Positions 1 through 5,273 of a DNA stretch of 7,192 nt are shown one piece after another. Positions within the stretch are counted from its first letter, which is position 1; each line of letters starts with the position of its first letter. Under the pieces are notes generated by a model that did not search any database, was not told where the DNA came from, and saw only the letters and a list, made by a program, of their open reading frames with translations. Position numbers and translations under genes: made by a program. Origin of the DNA: an uncultured Bacilli bacterium (GTDB lineage: Bacteria; Bacillota_I; Bacilli_A; RF39; UBA660); the NCBI GenBank assembly GCA_947629195.1, contig CANRCS010000050.1, forward strand, positions 1 to 7,192, read 5' to 3'.

Positions 1-103
1 GCCCCAACCTCACGATTGATGCTTTGTGCTTCTCTAACACTTCGTTGATACCTACGCGTGTATTGGACTTCCACCAACTAGATATATGCCATGCACGGCA
101 CAC
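1..103 (-). mobile_element. 5' end of a class C (IIC) group II intron, cut by the window edge
   Basis: Read on the minus strand from 103 downwards, the sequence begins GTGTGCCGTGCATGGC. This fits the group II intron 5' consensus GUGYG and resembles, from memory, the first bases of class C introns such as the Oceanobacillus iheyensis one. It is followed by a small stem with UUGG/CCAA flanks around UGGAAGU (plus 63-77), like the early domain I hairpin of these introns. The start lies immediately after a hairpin and T-run on the same strand, which is the known target preference of class C introns (insertion behind Rho-independent terminators). Only about 103 nt of domain I are visible. The reverse transcriptase/maturase ORF and domains V-VI would lie beyond the left edge, so whether the intron is complete cannot be seen. 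The identification rests on the 5' end and location together. Confidence 0.68.
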
Positions 104-104
104 C

Positions 105-135
105 AAAAAATAAGAACTGGATAAGCCAGTTCTTA
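105..135 (-). terminator. Rho-independent terminator, insertion target of the intron
   Basis: A perfect 10 bp inverted repeat (plus 111-120 and 126-135, TAAGAACTGG / CCAGTTCTTA) encloses a 5-nt loop at 121-125. On the minus strand it is followed by TTTTTT (plus 105-110), a classical intrinsic terminator for transcription running from high to low coordinates. On the plus strand the hairpin is preceded by A's and has no T-tract, so it should act only on the minus strand. The group II intron begins one base beyond the T-run. Confidence 0.85.
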
Positions 136-181
136 CCGTCCGCGATACCACGAACCCCAAGCAAATTGAATTGCTTTTGAC
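105..181 (-). ncRNA. putative ~77 nt structured RNA with T-box-like core
   Basis: This is the interval between a consensus-like minus-strand promoter and the terminator. No ORF of useful length fits in it. The RNA would contain three hairpins in order: AAGCAA/TTGCTT around a 6-nt loop (plus 159-176), a 5 bp GUUCG/CGGAC stem with loop UGGUAUCG (plus 138-155), and the terminator. The segment GTGGTATCGCGG (plus 140-151) differs by one base from the core of the T-box motif (GGTGGTACCGCGG). However, there is no room for a stem I specifier domain between promoter and motif, and I do not find a good 3' partner for the antiterminator. It could be a truncated T-box leader, an unrelated small RNA, or a chance match. 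Confidence 0.4.
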
Positions 182-187
182 ATAATT

Positions 188-216
188 AATATAACAAAAT
201 ATTATATATTTGTCAA
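188..216 (-). promoter_or_regulatory. minus-strand sigma-A-type promoter
   Basis: On the minus strand a perfect -35 TTGACA (plus 211-216), a 17 bp spacer and a -10 TATATT (plus 188-193, one mismatch to TATAAT) form a near-consensus vegetative promoter. Transcription would start near plus 181 and run into the terminator about 77 nt later. The surrounding DNA is extremely AT-rich, so chance matches are more likely than usual, but the exact TTGACA with ideal spacing is hard to dismiss. Confidence 0.55.
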
Positions 217-349
217 TTATTATGTCGTTAATATTATATATAAAAATTGGTTGAAATATGCAAATTAGAAAATTTTTAATGAAAGAAGAGATTATAATGA
301 ATATTAAAGTTGGAGGAACAAGGTATAAAAGAATCACACTATTGTAAAA

Positions 350-478
350 ATGCCAAAGATATTTGACAAATGGACAAGCTATTCTAGAAAGAATAGTTAT
401 GCTAGAAATCTAGAATTTGATGAAACTATAAAATGCTTAGAAGAATTTATTGACATAATAGTACCAGTGGCTGTATAA
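350..478 (+). CDS. small hypothetical ORF, 42 codons
   Basis: An ATG-to-TAA frame encodes a 42-residue peptide beginning MPKIFDKWTSYSRKN and ending FIDIIVPVAV. There is no good Shine-Dalgarno directly in front of the ATG; the nearest, GGAGG at about 312-316, is too far upstream. The composition is not obviously that of a toxin or a membrane peptide. Given the decayed surroundings it is as likely a remnant of a longer gene as a functional small protein. I do not recognise a family. Confidence 0.2.
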   Translation: MPKIFDKWTSYSRKNSYARNLEFDETIKCLEEFIDIIVPVAV

Positions 479-490
479 AACCAAATATAT

Positions 491-510
491 TTTAGGTAGT
501 ATTTAGGTAG
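491..510. repeat. TTTAGGTAG direct repeat, possible integrase arm or att site
   Basis: Two exact copies of TTTAGGTAG (491-499 and 502-510) are separated by two bases, giving an 11 bp period, about one helical turn. They lie on the downstream side of the minus-strand integrase remnant, where tyrosine-integrase elements often carry attachment or arm-binding sites. The repeat is visible; its role as an att site is inference, and no second copy elsewhere in the window marks the other end of an element. Confidence 0.25.
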
Positions 511-678
511 CAAAATTATGAAGAATATAAATAAGTTTTAAATTAATATGATCCAAAAAGGTAAAAATCATTTGATTTTAAAGTAAATTACCACATTCGA
601 TTGACTATTGTGGCAATATACCAAAATTTAAGCAAGAATTAGGCAAGATATATTGAATTTAAATACGAATAGTAGTAT

Positions 679-940
679 CTATCGCATCTCCTTTTTTAAT
701 GCACCAGCACCAGGAGTTTTAAAAGGTTCTAATTTATTGTAAAATTTTCTTAGATTGAAATCCCAATGCTTTTCAGCATAGTTAATAACAGTTTTAATCA
801 ATTTTTAAATATCTGTTTTATATCTATCACATAAATTAGTTTTATTTATTTCGTTACGCCATTTTTGATATAGGGTTTCATCTAAATCAACCAATTCAAC
901 ATTCCATAATAAAGTTAAATATACTTGTCTATCTCGGTAA
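679..940 (-). pseudogene. int: tyrosine recombinase (phage/ICE integrase) core-binding domain fragment
   Basis: Reading the minus strand from about 939 down to 682 gives one frame of about 86 codons with a single internal stop (TAA, plus 805-807). The translation includes LYQKWRNEINKTNLCDRYK, then, after the stop, KLIKTVINYAEKHWDFNL and EPFKTPGAGALKKEMR. This matches the N-terminal SAM-like core-binding domain of tyrosine integrases, where the pattern runs: Trp-x-x-x-[Ile/Leu]-Asn, then a long helix with LIKT.(I/L)NYAEK, then a domain-linking KKEM(R)FW. The arm-binding N-terminus and the entire catalytic domain with the Arg-His-Arg-Tyr residues are missing, so it cannot recombine DNA. It is cut at about 940, where it abuts the oppositely oriented HsdR remnant, and ends at a stop at 679-681 exactly where FW would follow. 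Confidence 0.78.
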
Positions 941-1679
941 GTTTTACATTGAAAGATGACAGATTTGCTGTAATTGATTATTTGAATGGAATGTTATATA
1001 ATAAAATAGATGATGAAAAAATAAAAAGAGCTAGAAATAGAATGGAACAAGTTCTTGATAATAGTGTTAGTTCGTCAGATGCTATAGAGGATAAAAACAA
1101 CCAATTTGCTGTTTATAAAAATAAAGTAATAGATTTATCTAAGATAAACTTAGATGATTTAAAGAAAAAATTAGAAACTACGCCTTATAGAGCAATTGAA
1201 ATTGATGATCTTAAAGAATACATTGAACGTGCTCTTAAACAAATGATTAACATGAATGTTACAAGACAAAATTTTCTGAGAGATATAAAAATATTGTAGA
1301 TAGGTATAATGCTGGTAATTCACAAAATGAAGATTATTATAATCAATTAATTGATTTAATTAATTCATTGAAAAATGAACAAAACAGAGCTAACTTAGAA
1401 GGATTAACTGATGAAGAATTAGAATTATACGTTCTTCTTAAGAAGGATAAAAAACTAACAAAAGAAAAAGAAGATTTATTAGTTGTAGATTGGTATAAAG
1501 ATTTAAATACAACTCTAAGAGTTGAAAATGCAATTGCAATGTCATTGAATCATGATTTACCAGAAAGCTATGATAAAACTTCGTTTGAGAATATTATATT
1601 AATGATTCTAATGCATTTTATTGATATGGCAGTTAATTCTTATGGATGGATTTCAAATAAAAATACTAAGGAGGTTTGA
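941..1679 (+). pseudogene. hsdR: type I restriction enzyme R subunit (HsdR), C-terminal remnant, frameshifted
   Basis: Two adjacent frames together give the last ~245 residues of an HsdR subunit, the ATP-dependent translocating and cleaving subunit of type I restriction-modification enzymes. The first (to the stop at 1297-1299) ends around IERALKQMINMNVTRQNF. The second continues SERYKNIVDRYNAGNSQNE and then EGLTDEELELYVLLKKDKK. This is the conserved HsdR C-terminal helical domain (EcoEI_R_C/DUF3387-like), with its Asn-x-x-Arg-x-x-Phe-x-Glu-x-x-x-x-Ile-x-x-x-Tyr-Asn pattern. The frames join if one T is restored in the run at 1272-1275, so the break is a single-base deletion (or a sequencing error). 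The endonuclease and both helicase domains are absent, because the gene starts abruptly at ~941 next to the integrase fragment. It cannot be an active restriction subunit. Its 3' end carries the ribosome binding site of the next gene. No hsdM or hsdS is in the window. Confidence 0.85.
1668..1674 (+). promoter_or_regulatory. ribosome binding site setting the start of the DUF262 gene
   Basis: AAGGAGG, a full Shine-Dalgarno, lies inside the last codons of the hsdR remnant, seven bases before the ATG at 1682. It favours that ATG over the upstream in-frame TTG at 1676, which would sit only one base from the motif. The arrangement (hsdR stop at 1677-1679, next ATG two bases later) is typical of co-transcribed, translationally coupled genes. 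Confidence 0.8.
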
Positions 1680-1681
1680 TT

Positions 1682-3484
1682 ATGGATTTTGAAAAATATG
1701 GTATTGAAAAAGATACAGTTAAGAACATATTAGGATATATATCTAGTGGTGATATAGCAATTCCTGAACTTCAAAGACCATTTGTATGGACATCAAAACA
1801 AATAACAGAATTAATAGATTCATTATATAATGGATTACCAACTGGATTTATTGTTGTTTGGAATAATGATAATGTTAAATTGAAAGATGGAAAAATAAGT
1901 ACAGGAAAAAAAATAATTATTGATGGGCAACAAAGAATTACTGCTTTAAGATCTGCTTTATTAGGTGAAGCAATTATTACTGAAGATTATAGTACTAAAA
2001 GATTTATAGTCTCTTATAATCCATTCACTGAAAAATTTGAAACTCATAAACCTATACACGATAAAAGCCCAAAATGGATTAAAGATATATCAATTTTCTT
2101 TAAAGAGCAAGGAGTAGAACTATTTAAGTTTATTGAAGATTATGTTGAGAAAAATCAAGATATAACAAAAGAAGAATTATTAACAAAAATTAAAAGAGTT
2201 CAAAATATAGTATTAAGAGAAATAGGTAGAATTAATTTAAGTTCAAAATTATCAATTAGTGAAGCAACAAATATATTTAATTTAATGAACAGCAAAGGAA
2301 CAAAACTAGGACAAGAAGACTATATTATGGCAAAATTATCTTCTGATAGTGAGCATGATGGATATTATTTATGGAAAACGATAGACTATTTTTGTAAAGG
2401 GATGCAAGATAATAGATATGTTCAAGATATACCATCAACTGATAAAGATTTTGCTAATACAGAATATTATGATGCAATTAAATGGGTTGGTAAGTATAAA
2501 AGTAACATCTATGCTCCGACATACAATGATGTGTTAAGGGTTAGTTATTCTCATATTTTTAATGATGGATTATTAAAAAGATTATCTGAATTATTATCCG
2601 GAAGAAATTTTAAAACAAAAACTATTGACGACTCTGTTGCAACAGAAACATTTAAGACTATAAAAGAAGGTATATTTAATTTTGTTAACGAGCATAATTT
2701 TAAAGAATTTAATATATATATTGAGGGAACAGGTGTTAAATACAAAAAATTAATTAATTCTCAATCTACTATTAATAGTGCCTATATTATGTATTTGTTA
2801 TTAAAAAATACTAATGAATTACCAAAAATGCAAATAAGTAATTACGTGCAAAGATGGTATATTATGTCTTTATTATTAAGAAGATATTCTGGATCAAGTG
2901 AAACTATTATTGATCATGATTTGAAACGAATTGCGGAAAAAGGATTTGTCAATTATTTTAATGAAATAAAGTCAACTCAATTAAATAATGATTTTTGGAA
3001 CTCTGTATTAATTCAAGATTTAGAAACTAGTAACAGTTTATCGCCAGCATATCTTGTATATTGCGCTGCACAAATTAAAAATAAAGCACATTCACTATTT
3101 TCTTCATCAAAAGAGATTGAATCATTAATCAAAATTAAAGGTGATACTCATCACATATTCCCTAAAGAATACTTGATGGAAAGTGGAATAACTGACAAAG
3201 AAAAATATAATCAAGTATGTAATTATGTATGGATTGATACAACCGATAATATAGGTATTTCCGATACAGCTCCAAAGATTTATTTTAATGATGTTTTAAA
3301 TAATTGTACTAAAGATAATACATTGGGTTTAGTAAAAAGTAAAAAGGAATTTTATGATAATTTAAATGAAAATTGTATTCCTGAAGGAATAATTAATTAT
3401 ACTTATAGTGCATATGATAAATTTTTAAAGCAAAGAAGACAATTAATTGCAAAATATATAAAAGATTATTATGAATCTTTATAG
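1682..3484 (+). CDS. DUF262-HNH protein, GmrSD-like (type IV-type) restriction nuclease
   Basis: A complete 600-residue protein. The N-terminal DUF262 (GmrS-like, ParB/sulfiredoxin-type) domain shows IPELQRPFVW at residues 27-36 and the signature IIIDGQQRITAL around 78-89; the DGQQR loop is the presumed nucleotide-binding/hydrolysis site. A further family motif, NLMNSKG (200-206), is followed by the helical middle region, including RYSGSSETIIDHD near 401-413. The C-terminus has an HNH-like nuclease motif: DTHHIFPKEYL from 488 (His490/His491), then Asn514 and Asn523 before ISDTAP. This resembles the GmrD/DUF1524 nuclease. Both halves in one chain match single-polypeptide GmrSD-type modification-dependent restriction enzymes, which cleave phage DNA with modified bases using NTP. 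The target cannot be read from sequence. The gene is intact although the hsdR fragment before it is dead, and accessory genes of this kind are found inside hsd loci. No native promoter is obvious upstream; a weak TTGAAT-N18-TATGAT lies at 1545-1574 inside the hsdR remnant. Confidence 0.85.
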   Translation: MDFEKYGIEKDTVKNILGYISSGDIAIPELQRPFVWTSKQITELIDSLYNGLPTGFIVVWNNDNVKLKDGKISTGKKIIIDGQQRITALRSALLGEAIITEDYSTKRFIVSYNPFTEKFETHKPIHDKSPKWIKDISIFFKEQGVELFKFIEDYVEKNQDITKEELLTKIKRVQNIVLREIGRINLSSKLSISEATNIFNLMNSKGTKLGQEDYIMAKLSSDSEHDGYYLWKTIDYFCKGMQDNRYVQDIPSTDKDFANTEYYDAIKWVGKYKSNIYAPTYNDVLRVSYSHIFNDGLLKRLSELLSGRNFKTKTIDDSVATETFKTIKEGIFNFVNEHNFKEFNIYIEGTGVKYKKLINSQSTINSAYIMYLLLKNTNELPKMQISNYVQRWYIMSLLLRRYSGSSETIIDHDLKRIAEKGFVNYFNEIKSTQLNNDFWNSVLIQDLETSNSLSPAYLVYCAAQIKNKAHSLFSSSKEIESLIKIKGDTHHIFPKEYLMESGITDKEKYNQVCNYVWIDTTDNIGISDTAPKIYFNDVLNNCTKDNTLGLVKSKKEFYDNLNENCIPEGIINYTYSAYDKFLKQRRQLIAKYIKDYYESL

Positions 3485-3495
3485 GTTTATATCAT

Positions 3496-3549
3496 TTACG
3501 TCACTTAAACGTGTGAGGTAACACACCCAAAACAAGTGTCGTAAGTGTC
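3496..3549. repeat. imperfect hairpin plus AAGTGTC repeats between the two defence-type genes
   Basis: An outer inverted repeat, TTACGTCACTT (3496-3506) with AAGTGTCGTAA (3534-3544), matches at 10 of 11 positions. Nested inside is a second stem, GTGTG/CACAC (3511-3515, 3522-3526), with a 6-nt loop. The 3' arm overlaps a tandem AAGTGTC (3534-3540 and 3543-3549, 9 bp period), so the motif occurs twice directly and once inverted (as AAGTGAC). There is no T-run after it on either strand, so it is not a normal intrinsic terminator. It could be an operator upstream of the next gene, an RNA structure in the 3' UTR of the DUF262 gene, or a recombination site. Confidence 0.6.
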
Positions 3550-3604
3550 ACAATATGAATATTAGTTGATTTGAATTGCAATATAATTATAAATTAAACA
3601 TCAT

Positions 3605-3653
3605 TCGACAAGAATTTTGTAAAAAAGAGTATAATACATATTATAAGGAGAGG
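3605..3653 (+). promoter_or_regulatory. promoter and ribosome binding site of the AlbA_2-ATPase gene
   Basis: A perfect -10 TATAAT at 3630-3635 is preceded by TCGACA (3605-3610, one mismatch to TTGACA) with a 19 bp spacer, somewhat long. A strong AAGGAG at 3645-3650 sits eight bases before the ATG. With a gap of 174 bp and a hairpin upstream, the gene probably has its own promoter rather than depending on read-through from the DUF262 gene. The leader would be very short, about 17 nt. Confidence 0.5.
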
Positions 3654-3658
3654 ATTAT

Positions 3659-5191
3659 ATGGAACCAAAAGAAGTCATAGAAGCCATTGAATATGTAAAA
3701 AAATATAAAACAGAAACAAATAGAATTGAAGTTAAGAAAGCTCTTGGTGGCTTTCCAACTTGCTATGATACTTTTTCTAGTTTTTCTAACAAGTATGGTG
3801 GCATAATAATATTTGGTATTGATGAAGATAAAGATTTTGAAATAACTGGCGCATATGATATAAATGATTTGCAAAAGAAAGTATCTTCTCTATGTAAAGA
3901 TTCAATGGAACCAATAATCAGACCTGATATACTACCTTTAGAATATGAAGGAAAACAATTGCTTGCGGTTAAAGTTGATGAAATATCTCAAAACAAAAAA
4001 CCTTGCTATTATAAGCCTAGAGGATTAAGAGGTGGATCTTATACACGAATTGGTGATAGTGATTCACTTATGACAGATTATGAAATATATGCTTTACAAA
4101 GTTATAAAGACCATATTTTTGAAGATATTAGACCTAATAAAAGAGCTAGTTTAGATGATTTAAACAAAGAATTATTAGAAGAATATATTAATAAAGTGAA
4201 AATGGAAAAACCTAATTTTGCAAAGAATGATTATAATAAATGTTTAAAATTAAGTGGAATAACTGATATAAGTGAAGATAATATTTATCCAACTTTAGCT
4301 GGTACACTTATTTTTGGAGAATATCCACAAAGCTTTTATCCACAATTGTTTATTGCTTGTGCTGTTATTCCAGGGACAGAATTAGGAGATGTAGGTACTT
4401 TAGGAGAAAGATTCATAGATAATAAAAGAATCGAGGGAACTATTGAAGAAATGCTAGAAGGCACTATGAATTTTTTACAAAGAAATATGAAAACAAGTGT
4501 CATAATTAATTCTGAAGGTAGGAGAACAGATCGCACAGAATATCCAATGGAAGCATTAAGAGAGGCAATAGCCAATGCCTTAATTCACCGTGATTATAGT
4601 ACTCAAACAGAAAATGCTTATATCTCCGTATACATGTATAATGATAGAATTGAAATAATAAATCCTGGTGCTTTATATGGAGCTAATAGAATAGAAAAAC
4701 TAGGTACAGCAACTACTATGGAAGCAAGAAATACAACTATAGTAAGAATACTAGAAGAAAAAGGATCTGTTATTGAAAATAGACACTCTGGTATTCCTAC
4801 TATGATACGTGAAATGAAAAATTATGGATTACCAGAACCTGAATTTTATGAAGAAAGAGATAGTTTTAAAGTAATCTTTAGAAATACAAATGTAGTTCAT
4901 GGTGGACAACAAAGTGGTCAAGTAAGTGGTCAAGTAAGTGGTCAAGTATCTGAATATCAAAAATTAGTATTAGAATACTGTTCAACACCTAAATCAATGG
5001 TTGAAATAAAAGATTATCTTAAGATTAATTCTAGAAGGTATGTTAGAGAAAAAATTATTAAACCTTTGATAGATAATGGTCTTTTAAGTTATACAAATAA
5101 AAATCATATTAATGCAAGTAATCAAAAATATGTAAATCGAGTAGAAGCAGTGACTAGTGTTAATGATAATATAAGAATGTACAAAAAATAG
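3659..5191 (+). CDS. AlbA_2 (Schlafen-like) / HATPase_c_4 / winged-helix protein
   Basis: A complete 510-residue protein of the COG2865 type. Residues ~15-145 form an AlbA_2 nucleic-acid-binding domain: NRIEVKKALGG (21-31), NKYGGIIIFGIDE (44-56), and GGSYTRIGDSDSLMTDYEI (125-143). Residues ~210-410 match the HATPase_c_4 module associated with these proteins: EALREAIANALIHRDYS (298-314, with the Asn306 N-box and HRDYS), IINPG (334-338) and a glycine motif RHSGIP (375-380). A winged-helix segment follows at ~434-492. Between them is a GGQQ-SGQV-SGQV-SGQV linker (415-430). Such proteins are annotated as ATP-binding transcriptional regulators; AlbA_2 domains also occur in antiphage proteins, and COG2865 genes are frequent in hsd loci. 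A regulator of the neighbouring locus or an effector that senses nucleic acid are both possible. The gene is intact, has the same strand and base composition as the DUF262 gene, and the ATG at 3659 is set by AAGGAG at 3645. Confidence 0.85.
   Translation: MEPKEVIEAIEYVKKYKTETNRIEVKKALGGFPTCYDTFSSFSNKYGGIIIFGIDEDKDFEITGAYDINDLQKKVSSLCKDSMEPIIRPDILPLEYEGKQLLAVKVDEISQNKKPCYYKPRGLRGGSYTRIGDSDSLMTDYEIYALQSYKDHIFEDIRPNKRASLDDLNKELLEEYINKVKMEKPNFAKNDYNKCLKLSGITDISEDNIYPTLAGTLIFGEYPQSFYPQLFIACAVIPGTELGDVGTLGERFIDNKRIEGTIEEMLEGTMNFLQRNMKTSVIINSEGRRTDRTEYPMEALREAIANALIHRDYSTQTENAYISVYMYNDRIEIINPGALYGANRIEKLGTATTMEARNTTIVRILEEKGSVIENRHSGIPTMIREMKNYGLPEPEFYEERDSFKVIFRNTNVVHGGQQSGQVSGQVSGQVSEYQKLVLEYCSTPKSMVEIKDYLKINSRRYVREKIIKPLIDNGLLSYTNKNHINASNQKYVNRVEAVTSVNDNIRMYKK
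4913..4948 (+). repeat. three exact 12 bp tandem repeats encoding SGQV
   Basis: AGTGGTCAAGTA is repeated three times without a mismatch (4913-4924, 4925-4936, 4937-4948), after a degenerate copy encoding GGQQ. The unit is a multiple of three, so copy-number change would lengthen or shorten the linker between ATPase-like and winged-helix domains without shifting the frame. Gly-Gln-Val-type repeats at this position are known in related ATP-binding proteins. Confidence 0.9.
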
Positions 5192-5260
5192 TATAATTAT
5201 TATGTAAATTTTTAATGTTCCTTAACTTTTGTATTTTATACTTTGAGTGTTAAAAAAGAA

Positions 5261-5266
5261 AAGGAG
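5261..5266 (+). promoter_or_regulatory. ribosome binding site setting the start of the beta-helix gene
   Basis: AAGGAG lies seven bases before the ATG at 5274. An upstream in-frame GTG at 5247 would add nine residues (MLKKKRRKI) but has no Shine-Dalgarno, so 5274 is taken as the start. A possible -10 TATACT is at 5237-5242 without a good -35, and the 82 bp gap shows no terminator. Confidence 0.8.
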
Positions 5267-5273
5267 AAAAATT

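Larger units (their letters stand above)
217..678. other. decayed intergenic stretch without a recognisable gene
   Basis: About 460 bp of very AT-rich sequence with frequent stops on both strands. It holds only short frames: a 22-codon ORF at 279-347, a 42-codon ORF at 350-478 and a 12-codon ORF near 548. None is recognised. There is also a direct repeat at 491-510 and a small inverted repeat at 379-396. Its place between an intron insertion and an integrase fragment suggests remnants of an integrated element that has lost its genes. No RNA gene or convincing terminator is visible. Confidence 0.6.

Noticed and set aside
138..160. tRNA T-arm-like GGGGTTCG on the minus strand
   Set aside because: No acceptor, anticodon or D-arm can be built around it; the segment fits a short hairpin inside the predicted small RNA better.
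379..396. Inverted repeat CTATTC/GAATAG as terminator or operator
   Set aside because: Only 6 bp of AT-rich stem without a T-tract or a nearby supported gene; expected by chance in such DNA.
925..1299. Stand-alone 124-residue protein starting at TTG 925
   Set aside because: The first codons (925-939) are antisense to the integrase fragment and the rest is HsdR C-terminal sequence that continues after a frameshift; there is no ribosome binding site at 925.
1368..1679. Separate 103-residue gene starting at ATG 1368
   Set aside because: The homology to HsdR runs upstream without a break to 1275, so the ATG is an internal methionine codon position of the remnant (Leu-Lys-Asn-Glu context) and has no ribosome binding site.
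1677..1679. TGA as tryptophan (Mycoplasma-type code)
   Set aside because: TGA ends the HsdR remnant exactly where the family ends and the next ribosome binding site sits; tryptophans in all genes here are TGG.
4913..4948. CRISPR-like array
   Set aside because: The repeats are contiguous 12-mers with no spacers and code in frame for SGQV.
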